Positions 7,945 through 15,686 of a DNA stretch of 64,000 bases are shown one piece after another (the first letter of the stretch is position 1; each line of letters opens with the position of its first letter). The notes under the pieces were generated by a model. That model was not told the DNA's origin and searched no databases. It saw only the letters and a list, made by a program, of their open reading frames with translations. Made by a program: the position numbers and the translations under genes. This DNA is from Actinospineispora acaciae DSM 45401 (GTDB lineage Bacteria; Actinomycetota; Actinomycetes; Mycobacteriales; Pseudonocardiaceae), in the NCBI RefSeq assembly GCF_000620785.1, contig NZ_JIAI01000010.1, positions 1 to 64,000 on the forward strand, read 5' to 3'.

Positions 7945-9323
7945 TGCGCCAGTTCCTCCAGCACCCGCTGTTTGGTTTCTATGCCCAACCATGCCATCAC
8001 CACCATGCCGACGGCGGCGATCACACCGAACGCGATGAACACGCTCGACAGCCCCAAGCCGGCGCCCAGCAGCGCGCCGACCAGGATCGGGCCGATCGTG
8101 CTGGCCACCCGGTTCAGGCTGCTGCCGGTGGCGGTGGCCCAGGCGCGCATCCGGGTCGGGTACAGCTCGGGGGTGTACAGGTAGAGCCCGGCGGTGACCG
8201 GGCTGATGCCCAGGCCCATCAGCAACCCGGCCACGAACAGCACCGGCCACGCCGTGGCCCCCAGCGCGATGGCCACCGCGCCGACCACGCCGCCGACCAC
8301 GGACAGCGCGAACCCGCCGACGAACCACGGCTTGCGGCCGACCTTGTCCACGGTCAGCGCGAACACGTACTGCTCTACCAGGTAGATGGCGCTCGCCACG
8401 GCGGTCAGGCCCAACGCGTCCTGAGTGGGCAGCCCGCCGAGCTTGACGTACAGCGCCGGCAACCAGACGCCGAAGCCGTACAGGATGAAGTACCCGCAGA
8501 ACCAGATCACCCAGGACAGCGCGGTGCGCCGCCGGTAGTACGGGCTGAACAGCTCGCCGAACCGGGTCGGCTTGACGTCGGCGGGCGCGCGCACCTCGGG
8601 CTCCGCCAGCTTTACGCCACGGGAGCGGGCGTCCGCCTCCATCCGGTCCAACAGCACGCCGGCCTCGGCCGACCGGCCCTGCTCGGCCAGCCAGCGCGGT
8701 GACTCCGGCAGCTTGAAGTAGGCGACCACCGCGACCACGACCGGCAGCGCGCCGAACACGAACAGCAGCCGCCAGCCCAGCTCAGGGCCGAACAGCTGGA
8801 AGAACAACAGCCCGATCAGCGGCGCCAGCAGGATGCCCCAGCTGAAGATGCTCTCGTAGAGCAGCACCGACCGGCCCCGGCTGCGCCCGCGCACGAACTC
8901 GTTGAACAGCGCGCCCGCGATCGGCACCTCCGCGCCCAACCCGACACCCTGCAGCAGCCGCAGCACCAGCAGCGACTCGAAGCTCCACGCCGCGGCCGCC
9001 GCCAGGCTCAGCAGCCCGAAGATGGCCAGCGAGATGATGAACCCGAGCCGGCGCCCGTAGCGCTCGGCCAGCATGCCCAGGGTGAGCGCGCCGATGAACT
9101 GGCCGACGTAGGCCGCGCTGATCAGCACCCCCGCCATGGCGAAGTCGACGTGGAACGTGTTGATCACCACGGTCAGCACGGCCCCGATGACCAGCGAGTC
9201 GAACGCGTCGAAGAACGTCCCCACCCCGAGCAGGGACGCGACCCGGAGGTGCACCCGCCCGAACGGCAACCGCTCCAGCCTCGCCACCGTGTCGTCGGCG
9301 GCCCTGGTCATGCCCTCGCTCAT
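7941..9323 (-). CDS. MFS importer, sugar-porter/aromatic-acid type
   Basis: A 460-residue transporter with twelve predicted membrane spans. It has the sugar-porter signatures AERYGRRLG after span 2, PESPRWLAEQGR after span 6 and TPELYPTRMRA after span 10, with a central cytoplasmic loop at about 215-265. It should bring the operon's substrate into the cell by proton symport. It is coupled on both sides: ATGA overlap with the isomerase gene upstream and GTGA overlap with the MetE-like gene downstream. Substrate is inferred from context only, probably a modified sugar, cyclitol or sugar acid. Confidence 0.87.
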   Translation of the reverse strand: MSEGMTRAADDTVARLERLPFGRVHLRVASLLGVGTFFDAFDSLVIGAVLTVVINTFHVDFAMAGVLISAAYVGQFIGALTLGMLAERYGRRLGFIISLAIFGLLSLAAAAAWSFESLLVLRLLQGVGLGAEVPIAGALFNEFVRGRSRGRSVLLYESIFSWGILLAPLIGLLFFQLFGPELGWRLLFVFGALPVVVAVVAYFKLPESPRWLAEQGRSAEAGVLLDRMEADARSRGVKLAEPEVRAPADVKPTRFGELFSPYYRRRTALSWVIWFCGYFILYGFGVWLPALYVKLGGLPTQDALGLTAVASAIYLVEQYVFALTVDKVGRKPWFVGGFALSVVGGVVGAVAIALGATAWPVLFVAGLLMGLGISPVTAGLYLYTPELYPTRMRAWATATGSSLNRVASTIGPILVGALLGAGLGLSSVFIAFGVIAAVGMVVMAWLGIETKQRVLEELAQ

Positions 9324-10159
9324 GTTCGCCTCGATCCCGTCGTTGGGGTCGTGATGCTCGCCCGGTGGTGCTCAACGATCAGGTTTAGTGCCTCGTCGCC
9401 GGGCAGGCTCCACAGCTCGTCGCTGAAGATCTCCACCTCGATCGGGCCGGAGTATCCCGCCGAGGCCACCGCCCGGCCCAGCTCGTCCAGCGGGATACAG
9501 CCCTCGCCCATCAGGCCCCGGCCGGTGAGCACGCCCTCGGGCAGCGGCGTGACCCAGTCCGAGACCTGGTAGGCCGCGATCCGGTCGCCGGCGCGGCGGA
9601 TCGCGGCGTCCAGCCCGGGGTCCCACCAGACGTGGTAGGCGTCGACGATCACGCCGACGGCGTCCGCCGGGTGCGCCTCGGCGATGTCCAGCGCCTGGTC
9701 CAGGGTGCTCACCACGCAGCGGTCCGAGCAGAACATCGGGTGCAGCGGTTCGATGGCCAGCCGGACCCCGCGCTCGCGGGCGTACGGGGCCAGCTCGGCG
9801 ACCGCGTCGGCCACGTGGGCGCGGGCGCCGGCCAGGTCGGTGCTCCCGTCCGGGAGGCCGCCGGAGACGAGCACCAGCACGTCGGTGCCCACGGCGGCGG
9901 TCTCGTCCACGGCGCGGCGGTTGTCGTCGTGGCGCCGCCGGCGTTCGGCGGGGTCGACGGCGGTGAAGAAGCCGCCCCGGCACAGCGACGTGACCTCCAG
10001 CCCGGCGTCGTGCACCAGCGCGGCGGCCTTGGCGGTGCCCAGCTCGGCGACGTCCTCGCGCCACAGCCCGACCCCGCCGACGCCGCGCCGCGCGCAGCCG
10101 TCGACGAGCTCGGCCACCGACCACTGCCGGATCGACGCGCGGTTGATGCTGAGGGTCAT
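9320..10159 (-). CDS. Sugar phosphate isomerase/epimerase (xylose isomerase-like TIM barrel)
   Basis: A 279-residue AP-endonuclease-2/xylose-isomerase-like barrel. Metal ligands of the family can be placed at E137 (AIEPLHPMF), D173 and H176 (VIVDAYHVWWDP) and E243 (EVEIFSDE). The group includes keto-sugar epimerases, inosose dehydratases and 3-keto-glycoside lyases. In this operon it sits between the DUF993 gene and the MFS gene, with ATGA overlaps on both sides, so it is translated with them. A 3-keto intermediate from the Gfo/Idh dehydrogenase would be a natural substrate; that is inference. Confidence 0.88.
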   Translation of the reverse strand: MTLSINRASIRQWSVAELVDGCARRGVGGVGLWREDVAELGTAKAAALVHDAGLEVTSLCRGGFFTAVDPAERRRRHDDNRRAVDETAAVGTDVLVLVSGGLPDGSTDLAGARAHVADAVAELAPYARERGVRLAIEPLHPMFCSDRCVVSTLDQALDIAEAHPADAVGVIVDAYHVWWDPGLDAAIRRAGDRIAAYQVSDWVTPLPEGVLTGRGLMGEGCIPLDELGRAVASAGYSGPIEVEIFSDELWSLPGDEALNLIVEHHRASITTPTTGSRRT

Positions 10160-11331
10160 CCGGTCACTCCGGCGAGCGCGAGCAACAGCCGCATCCGGGC
10201 GGCGGCCAGCTCCGGGTCCGGGTAGAGCCCGGCGCGGTCGGCGAGCACGAACAGCTCGGCCAGGTGCGGCAGCGACCGCGCGCTCTGCATCCCGGACACC
10301 ATGGTGAAGTGCGCCTGGTGGCCGGCCAGCCAGGCCAGGAACACGATGCCCGTCTTGTAGTGGTAGGTCGGCTCCCCGAACAAATGCCTGGCCAGCGGCA
10401 ACGTCGGCTCGAACGCACGCCGGTATCCGTCGGTGTCGCCGTCGTCCAGCGCGGCCAGCGCGGTCGCGGCGGCCGGGGCGATCGGGTCGAACACCCCGAG
10501 CAGGGCGTCGCTGTGACCGATGTCGTCCCCGGCGATCAGCTCCGGGTAGTTGAAGTCGTCGCCGGTGTAGCAGCGCACCCCGGCCGGCAGCCGCCGGCGC
10601 AGCGCCACCTCCCGGTCGGCGTCGAGCAGCGACACCTTGACGCCGTCCACCTTCTCCGGATGCGCGCCGATGATCGACACGAACGCGTCGGTGGCGGCGT
10701 CCAGGTTGTCGCTGCCCCAGTAGCCGGCCAGCGCCGGGTCGAACATCGGCCCGAGCCAGTGCAGCACCACCGGCCGGCGCACCTGGCGCAGCAGCGCGCC
10801 GTACACCGCCGCGTAGTCCTCCGGGCCGCTCGCGGCCGTGACCAGCGCCCGGCTGGCCATGATCACCGGCGTGGCGCCGGCCGCCTCCACCAGCTCCAGC
10901 TGCTCCTCGTACGCCGCGCGCACCGCGTCCAGGCCATGCTCGCCCGGCGGCAACTGGTCGGTGCCCGCGCCACAGACCAGCGCACCGCCCACGCTGGCCG
11001 CCTCCGCCGCCGACCGGCGGATCAGCTCGGCGGTGGCCGGCCAGTCCAGGCCCATGCCGCGCTGCGCGGTGTCCATCGCGTCGGCCACCCCGAGCCCGTG
11101 CCGCCACAGGTGGTGCCGAAACGCCAGCGTGGCGTCCCAGTCCAGCACGGCCGGCCGCCCCGGCGTGTTGTCCGCCATCGGATCCGCAACCACATGCGCC
11201 GCCGCATACGCAACCCGTGAGTGGCTAGGGGTGCTATGGCGCCCATTGCCACTCACGGCTTGTTGCATGGAGTACGGCTCGAGGGTGCCGTCCGGCCGGG
11301 GCAGCATCACGGACGTCAAGGCGGCGGTCAC
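10156..11331 (-). CDS. DUF993 family (DapA-like) protein carrying a palindromic repeat in its N-terminus
   Basis: A 391-residue protein of the DUF993 group, a distant branch of the dihydrodipicolinate synthase superfamily. The core segments SRVAYAAAHVVADP, VVLHWLGPMFDP and HPEKVDGVKVSLLD, with the lysine of VKVS as likely Schiff base, fit that assignment. Residues about 25-39 are encoded by a family A hairpin repeat (11214-11259) that stays in frame, in a stretch that looks variable and unstructured. It follows the Gfo/Idh gene by a GTGA overlap and should act on that enzyme's keto product, by aldol cleavage or beta-elimination. No biochemical function is known to me. Confidence 0.82.
   Translation of the reverse strand: MTAALTSVMLPRPDGTLEPYSMQQAVSGNGRHSTPSHSRVAYAAAHVVADPMADNTPGRPAVLDWDATLAFRHHLWRHGLGVADAMDTAQRGMGLDWPATAELIRRSAAEAASVGGALVCGAGTDQLPPGEHGLDAVRAAYEEQLELVEAAGATPVIMASRALVTAASGPEDYAAVYGALLRQVRRPVVLHWLGPMFDPALAGYWGSDNLDAATDAFVSIIGAHPEKVDGVKVSLLDADREVALRRRLPAGVRCYTGDDFNYPELIAGDDIGHSDALLGVFDPIAPAAATALAALDDGDTDGYRRAFEPTLPLARHLFGEPTYHYKTGIVFLAWLAGHQAHFTMVSGMQSARSLPHLAELFVLADRAGLYPDPELAAARMRLLLALAGVTG
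11214..11259. repeat. Palindromic repeat family A, copy 1 (inside the DUF993 gene)
   Basis: Outer arms CCGTGAGTGGC (11215-11225) and GCCACTCACGG (11248-11258) are perfect. An imperfect GC-rich inner stem flanks a GCTATG loop. The same outer arms and GCTATG centre recur at 43411-43459 and 62487-62552, all in the same orientation on the plus strand. Confidence 0.85.
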
Positions 11332-12476
11332 AGCGCCAGCTCCGGTACGACCAGGCGGCGGCCCTCGGTGGACGAGCGCAGGCCCAGCTCGGCGAGCTGC
11401 ACGCCCCGGGCGGCCGCGACGAAGTCGTGCTCCCAGGGGTCGCCGTCCACCACGTGGCGCAGGAACGCCTCCCACTGCACCTTGAAGCCGTTGTCGAACG
11501 GCTCGTTGTCCGGCACCTCCGCCCACTGCGCGCGGAAGTCCTCGGTCGACTCGATGTCCGGGTTCCACACCGGCTTGGGCGTCACCGAGCGGTGCTGCAC
11601 CCGGCAGCGGCGCAGCCCGGCCACCGCTGACCCGTGCGTGCCGTCCACCTGGAACTCGACCAGCTCGTCGCGGAACACCCTGGTCGTCCAGGACGAGTTG
11701 ATCTGCGCGACCACGCCGCCGTCCAGCTCGAAGATGCCGTACACGGCGTCGTCGGCGGTCGCCCGGTACGGCGCGCCGGACTCGTCGACCCGCTCCGGGA
11801 TGTGCGTGGCGGCCAGCGCCTGCACCCCGCGCACCCGGCCGAACAGGTTGTGCAGCACGTACTCCCAGTGGCAGAACATGTCCAGGGTGACGCCGCCGCC
11901 GTCCTCGACGCGGTAGTTCCAGGACGGGCGCTGCGCGGGCTGCCAGTCGCCCTCGAACACCCAGTAGCCGAACTCGCCACGCACCGACAGCAGCCGCCCG
12001 AAGAACCCACCGTCGATCAGCCGCTTGAGCTTGCGCAGCCCGGGCAGGAACAGCTTGTCCTGGACGATCCCGGTGCGCACGCCCGCCGACTTCGCGGCCA
12101 GCGCCAGCGCCAGCGCCGTGTCCAGCCGCTCGGCCAGCGGCTTCTCCGCGTAGACGTGCTTGCCGGCCTCGATCGCCTGAGTGATCGCCTTGTCGTGCAG
12201 GTTGGTGGTCTGCGCGTCGAAGTACACCTGCACGTCGGGCTCGGCGAGCGCCTCGTCCAGGCTGGTGGTCCAGCGGCGCAGTCCGTGCCGGTCCGCGATC
12301 GCGCGCAGCTTCGACTCGTTGCGCCCGACCAGCACCGGCTCCGGCCAGATCACCCCCGACCGCGACGGCAGCCCACCCTGCTCACGAATGTCCAAAATGG
12401 AGCGCACCAGGTGCTGGTTGTACCCCATGCGCCCGGTGACCCCGTTCATCGCGATCCCGACGCTGATCCGCTCCAT
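11328..12476 (-). CDS. Gfo/Idh/MocA-family NAD(P)-dependent dehydrogenase
   Basis: First gene of the LacI-controlled operon, 382 residues. It has an N-terminal Rossmann domain (residues 1-125, with glycines in NGVTGRMG and the signature EKP at 111-113), followed by the alpha/beta oxidoreductase domain. VEDGGGVTLDMFCHW matches the family segment around the catalytic histidine. The family oxidises sugars, cyclitols and glycosides, often at C3. As the first enzyme of the cluster it probably makes the keto sugar used by the downstream lyase and aldolase proteins. ATG 12476. The leader between the LacI operators and this start contains a 118-base nested palindrome. The next gene starts within its stop codon (GTGA). 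Confidence 0.88.
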   Translation of the reverse strand: MERISVGIAMNGVTGRMGYNQHLVRSILDIREQGGLPSRSGVIWPEPVLVGRNESKLRAIADRHGLRRWTTSLDEALAEPDVQVYFDAQTTNLHDKAITQAIEAGKHVYAEKPLAERLDTALALALAAKSAGVRTGIVQDKLFLPGLRKLKRLIDGGFFGRLLSVRGEFGYWVFEGDWQPAQRPSWNYRVEDGGGVTLDMFCHWEYVLHNLFGRVRGVQALAATHIPERVDESGAPYRATADDAVYGIFELDGGVVAQINSSWTTRVFRDELVEFQVDGTHGSAVAGLRRCRVQHRSVTPKPVWNPDIESTEDFRAQWAEVPDNEPFDNGFKVQWEAFLRHVVDGDPWEHDFVAAARGVQLAELGLRSSTEGRRLVVPELAL

Positions 12477-12484
12477 CCGTACCC

Positions 12485-12508
12485 CTGTTCCGCTGTTCCG
12501 CTGTTCCG
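12485..12508. repeat. Three tandem copies of CTGTTCCG
   Basis: An exact 8-bp unit repeated three times (12485, 12493, 12501) just upstream of the Gfo/Idh start and abutting the family C palindrome. A length change here would alter the operon leader. Confidence 0.9.
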
Positions 12509-12624
12509 CGAGTCGGGCGTTGTGGCACACCGAGTCGCGCGTTCTGGCACACGGTTCGACACCGGTCGGCGGTCTCGGGTGTGCCGAAAACCGCGACTCA
12601 CTGTGCTGAAACGCCCGACTCGCG
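12507..12624. repeat. Nested palindrome family C, copy 1 (118 bp)
   Basis: Outer arms at 12507-12521 and 12610-12624 are perfect 15-mers (CGCGAGTCGGGCGTT and its complement). Inside are a second pair, GAGTCGCG with CGCGACTC, and a third, GGCACAC with GTGTGCC, so the whole element folds on itself. It lies in the 5' leader of the catabolic operon, between the LacI operators and the first start codon. Related copies lie at 55380-55423 and 63838-63911. Confidence 0.85.
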
Positions 12625-12674
12625 GGTGTGTTGGGCTGGTGCTCGTGCTCGCGCCTTGGTCTCGTGCTCGGGTT

Positions 12675-12704
12675 GGTAAGCGCTTTCCGGTAAGCGCTTA
12701 CCGG
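12675..12704. promoter_or_regulatory. Overlapping LacI operators
   Basis: An 18-bp perfect palindrome, CCGGTAAGCGCTTACCGG (12687-12704), is preceded at 12675-12688 by a near copy, GGTAAGCGCTTTCC. The central TAAGCGCTTA has the CG-centred palindrome typical of LacI/GalR operators. The sites lie between the lacI gene at 12782 and the minus-strand operon, so the regulator likely controls both. Confidence 0.85.
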
Positions 12705-12781
12705 GCACGGTAGGCTTCGCACCTCGGGCGGGTCAAGGGCCGCGTCGGCATCCGCGCCCGCGGGCCAGGTCGGGGGTGAGC

Positions 12782-13849
12782 ATGGACAGGGGTGGCGGGC
12801 GGTACGTGACGCTCGCGCAGGTGGCGCAGGCCGCCGAGGTGTCGCTGGCGACGGCGTCGCGGGTGCTCAACGGCGGGGAGCGGGTGGTGCGGCCGGAGCT
12901 TCGGGAGCGGGTGCTCGCGGCCGCGCGCAGGCTTCGGTACGTGCCGAACGCGCAGGCGCAGGCGCTCGCACTGGGCGCCACCGCGACCGTCGGGCTGGTC
13001 ATGCACGACGTGGGCGACCCCTACTTCGCGGCCATCGCGCGCGGCGCCATCGACGTCGCCACAGAGCACGGCGCCGTGGTCATGCTGGGCAGCACGTTCC
13101 GCTCACCGGAGCGCGAGATCGAGTACGTCTCGACGCTGCGGGCCCAGCGGGCGCGGGCGATCCTGCTGGTCGGCAGCGGGTTCGCCGGCGCGGAGTACCT
13201 GCGTCCGATGCGCGCCGAGCTGGCCAACTACCGCCGCGCCGGCGGCCGGTACGCGTTCGTCAGCCACCACGACCTGCCCGGTGACGCGGTGCTGCCGGAC
13301 AACAGGGGCGGCGCGGCCGCGATCGGGCGGGCCCTCGCGGAGCTGGGACATCGGCGGATCGCGGTGGCCGCCGGGCCGCTGGCGATGACCACCGTGCGCA
13401 ACCGGGTGGACGGCTTCGTGGACGCGCTCGCCGCCGCCGGGGTCGCGCGCGCGGACGTGCGGGTGGTGGAGACCGACTTCAGCGAGGACGGCGGCTACAC
13501 GGCCGCGCACCGGCTGGTCTCCGAGGGGCTGGACGCCACCGCGTTGTTCTGCACCACCGACGTGATGGCCGTCGGCGCCCTGCTCGCGCTGCGCGAACGC
13601 GGCGTCTCGGTGCCCGGCGAGCTGTCCCTGATCGGCTTCGACGACATCCCGATCGTGCGCCACCTGACCCCGTCGCTGTCCACGGTGGCCCTGGACCTGG
13701 ACCGCATCGGCCGCGAGGCAATGACCCTCGTGCTCGACCCGTCCACCCCGAAACGCGCCCGCCGCGTCACGATCCCCGCCCACCTCGTACTCCGCGACAG
13801 CACGGCGAGGGTGCCCGCACACCCACTTCGTACCCGACACACGCACTGA
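12782..13849 (+). CDS. LacI-family repressor of the adjacent catabolic operon
   Basis: A 355-residue regulator. The LacI helix-turn-helix and hinge occupy residues 9-60 (VTLAQVAQAAEVSLATASRV, then PNAQAQALA). The periplasmic-binding-like effector domain follows, with FCTTDVMAVGALLAL and LSLIGFDDIPIVRHLTPSLS. It is divergent from the seven-gene operon, with palindromic operators in between. The last eleven codons fall inside a family B palindromic repeat, so its C-terminus appears repeat-derived. An upstream GTG at 12776 is an alternative start. The effector is probably the operon's sugar-like substrate. Confidence 0.9.
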   Translation: MDRGGGRYVTLAQVAQAAEVSLATASRVLNGGERVVRPELRERVLAAARRLRYVPNAQAQALALGATATVGLVMHDVGDPYFAAIARGAIDVATEHGAVVMLGSTFRSPEREIEYVSTLRAQRARAILLVGSGFAGAEYLRPMRAELANYRRAGGRYAFVSHHDLPGDAVLPDNRGGAAAIGRALAELGHRRIAVAAGPLAMTTVRNRVDGFVDALAAAGVARADVRVVETDFSEDGGYTAAHRLVSEGLDATALFCTTDVMAVGALLALRERGVSVPGELSLIGFDDIPIVRHLTPSLSTVALDLDRIGREAMTLVLDPSTPKRARRVTIPAHLVLRDSTARVPAHPLRTRHTH

Positions 13850-13879
13850 AACCGGTGTGCGGCGCACGAACTGGGTGCG
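13816..13879. repeat. Palindromic repeat family B, copy 1
   Basis: The left arm CGCACACCCACTTCGT (13816-13831) pairs with ACGAACTGGGTGCG (13866-13879) with two mismatches, around a centre containing GCACTGA and GGTGTGC. It shares sequence and centre with copy 2 at 19416-19481. It spans the lacI stop codon and lies between convergent genes, so it could also terminate transcription. Confidence 0.75.
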
Positions 13880-13886
13880 TGACCAA

Positions 13887-14144
13887 TCAGGCAACGGCGG
13901 GAATGGGTGCGGACTTCGGCGGGCGGCCTCGGCCGCGTTTGAAGGGGATTACGCGGCCGTTGTTGAGGATCTCGCCGCCCCATACGCCCCAGGGCTCGTT
14001 TCTGGCGAGCGCGTCGGCGAGGCATTTCCGCTGGATGGGGCAGGTGCGGCAGAGGGCCTGCGCGCGGCCGAGCTGGTCGGGACGCTCGGCGAACCACAGG
14101 TCGGCGTCCTCGTTGAGGCATGGCAGTGCTGTAGATTCCAACAT
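13887..14144 (-). CDS. whiB7: WhiB7-type iron-sulfur transcriptional regulator
   Basis: An 85-residue WhiB protein with the four [4Fe-4S] cysteines C9, C32, C35 and C41. The turn motif EPWGVWGGE follows, then a basic AT-hook GRGRPPK near the C-terminus. The AT-hook and the sequence around the turn are those of WhiB7, which binds the primary sigma factor and AT-rich promoter DNA to activate intrinsic antibiotic-resistance genes. The start at 14144 has a strong GGGGGAAAG site. Only 31 bases separate it from the DUF4097 gene upstream, so the long attenuator leader usual for whiB7 is not present here. It may be expressed as the last gene of that operon. Confidence 0.85.
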   Translation of the reverse strand: MLESTALPCLNEDADLWFAERPDQLGRAQALCRTCPIQRKCLADALARNEPWGVWGGEILNNGRVIPFKRGRGRPPKSAPIPAVA

Positions 14145-14175
14145 GACAATTCGCTTTCCCCCGACGTGAATGGGA

Positions 14176-15012
14176 TTAGGAGCGGCGAATCACTATGTCG
14201 CCGTATGCGGTGCGGGCACGGACCTTGACCTTGTTGTCCGAACGTTCCGGACCGTCGGTGCCTTCCAAGGAGTTGTGCACGGTGCCGTAGGACGAGCCGA
14301 CGTCGAGCCAGGCGGCGGTGCCTTCCCGGATGCCGATCTCGACCTCGCCGTACGCGGTGGCCAGCTGCACCGAGTCGCGGACCACCTCGCCGACCCGGAT
14401 GTTGCCGTTGGCGGTCTTGGCGCCGACCCCGGCCTGCGCCTTGTCGACGGTGATGTCGCCGTTCGCGGTGCTCGACCGCAGCTCGCCGGTGACCTCGCCG
14501 ACCCAGATGTCGCCGTTCAGGTTCTTCACCACGGCGGCGCCGTCGATCTTGCGGATGTTCACCGCGCCGGAGCCGGTGACCTCGCAGTGGCCCTCCGCGC
14601 GGTCCACCGTGACGTCGCCGTGGGCCGTCTTCAGCCGCACCGAGCCGGCCTGGTCGACCTCGATGTCGCCGGAGCCGGTGACCAGCCGGCAGTCACCGAG
14701 CGGCCCGTCGCAGCGCAGGTCCCCCACCGCCGCCCTGCCGTCCACCCGGGAGCCGGCCGGCAGCTCGACGGTCACGTCGACCGACCCGCCCCGCCCGAAC
14801 AGGCCGCGCGGCTTCGGCGCCTTGACGTGCAGCCTGCCGTTGGCGTACTCGACGCGGGTCAGCTCGGCGGCCTGCACGTCGGAGTCCCTGGACGACTTCG
14901 CAGGGCGCACCTCGACGACCGTGTCGGCGCGGTCCGCCGCGGTGAACCTGATGTTCCCGGCCACCACCTCGACGGTGGCCGAGATCGGTTCGGGCGTGTC
15001 GAAGGCTGGCAT
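14176..15012 (-). CDS. DUF4097 beta-strand repeat protein (second paralogue)
   Basis: A 278-residue protein made of short repeated beta strands. Units such as SGDIEVDQ, HGDVTVDR, NGDIWVGE, NGDITVDK, NGNIRVGE and YGEVEIGI recur about every 18-20 residues, the right-handed beta-helix pattern of DUF4097 (adhesin/GIN-like) proteins. There is no signal peptide or membrane segment, so it should be cytoplasmic. It ends 31 bases before whiB7 and starts 31 bases after the ribbon-helix-helix gene. It is a paralogue of the 226-residue protein at 16952-17632, with similar N- and C-termini. Function unknown. Confidence 0.85.
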   Translation of the reverse strand: MPAFDTPEPISATVEVVAGNIRFTAADRADTVVEVRPAKSSRDSDVQAAELTRVEYANGRLHVKAPKPRGLFGRGGSVDVTVELPAGSRVDGRAAVGDLRCDGPLGDCRLVTGSGDIEVDQAGSVRLKTAHGDVTVDRAEGHCEVTGSGAVNIRKIDGAAVVKNLNGDIWVGEVTGELRSSTANGDITVDKAQAGVGAKTANGNIRVGEVVRDSVQLATAYGEVEIGIREGTAAWLDVGSSYGTVHNSLEGTDGPERSDNKVKVRARTAYGDIVIRRS

Positions 15013-15043
15013 GGCGGTGGCCCTTCCCCGGTTGTCGAGTGCC

Positions 15044-15586
15044 CTAGCGAACCCAGCCGGTGTAGCGCTGGCCGCCGGTGGCGGTGCGCCGCCCGGACGG
15101 GCGGGTGTCGCAGCCCTCGGGCTCCAGGGCGGCCGCCGCGACCCGGACCAGCCAGGCGTTGACCGAGAGGCTGACCAGGCCGGCGGCCTCCTCGATCCGG
15201 CTCTTGAGGTGGTCGGGCAGCCGGAAGTTGATCCGTGACGTGCCGCCGTCGTCGCCTTCCATCGGCGGCGGCGGCGCGGGCGCCCGTACCCCGCCCGGCC
15301 CGGCCTGGTAGCCCTCGTCGGCGTCCTCGATCGGCTGGCCGGCCGGCAGCGGCGTCACCACGAACTCCGGGTCCAGCCCGCGCAGCCGCACCTCCACCGA
15401 ACCCGGGGCCAGCTCGCGGGTGATCTCGTCCGCGGCGGCGGACAGCGCGTTCAACAGCGTCAGCCGGACCGTCGACTCCAGCGGCGCGGTGAGCCGCTCG
15501 GCGAGCGCGCGGGTGTCCTCGCCGCCGGCCTCGGCCGCCAGCGCGAGCTCGCGGCGAAGGTTGTCGACATACGGCGTCAAATCCAT
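15044..15586 (-). CDS. Ribbon-helix-helix (HicB/CopG-like) regulator with long N-terminal domain
   Basis: A 180-residue protein. Residues about 116-152 form the ribbon-helix-helix segment: a strand SRINFRLPD, then LKSRIEEAAGLVSLSVNAWL, as in HicB, Arc and CopG antitoxins. Residues 1-90 are helical and acidic with no domain I can name. A proline-rich linker precedes the DNA-binding part, and a basic tail ends the protein. No toxin gene is adjacent; the neighbours are DUF4097 genes and a P450, so it is more likely an operon regulator than an antitoxin. Two 11-bp direct repeats lie just upstream of its start. ATG 15586. Confidence 0.75.
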   Translation of the reverse strand: MDLTPYVDNLRRELALAAEAGGEDTRALAERLTAPLESTVRLTLLNALSAAADEITRELAPGSVEVRLRGLDPEFVVTPLPAGQPIEDADEGYQAGPGGVRAPAPPPPMEGDDGGTSRINFRLPDHLKSRIEEAAGLVSLSVNAWLVRVAAAALEPEGCDTRPSGRRTATGGQRYTGWVR

Positions 15587-15612
15587 GACGCCATGATGAC
15601 ACCACGATGACG
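15583..15612. promoter_or_regulatory. 11-bp direct repeats upstream of the RHH gene
   Basis: CCATGATGACA (15591-15601) and CCACGATGACG (15602-15612) are adjacent, with a half-matching CCATGACG just before. Ribbon-helix-helix proteins typically bind tandem repeats one helical turn apart. A comparable 11-bp-period repeat stands upstream of the DUF4097 gene at 17683-17702. Autoregulation is inferred. Confidence 0.5.
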
Positions 15613-15686
15613 TCACCGCAACCGCATATGGCTCAAGGTGGCGCCATGCGGTGCCCGGGGCGGCGTTGTGCTGGCTCATCGTCGGC

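Noticed and set aside
12485..12624. CRISPR array at the repeated CTGTTCCG and palindromic region
   Set aside because: The repeats are directly tandem or palindromic, without regular unique spacers, and no cas gene is near.
15044..15586. HicB-type toxin-antitoxin system
   Set aside because: The RHH protein resembles HicB antitoxins, but no HicA-like or other small toxin frame lies on either side.
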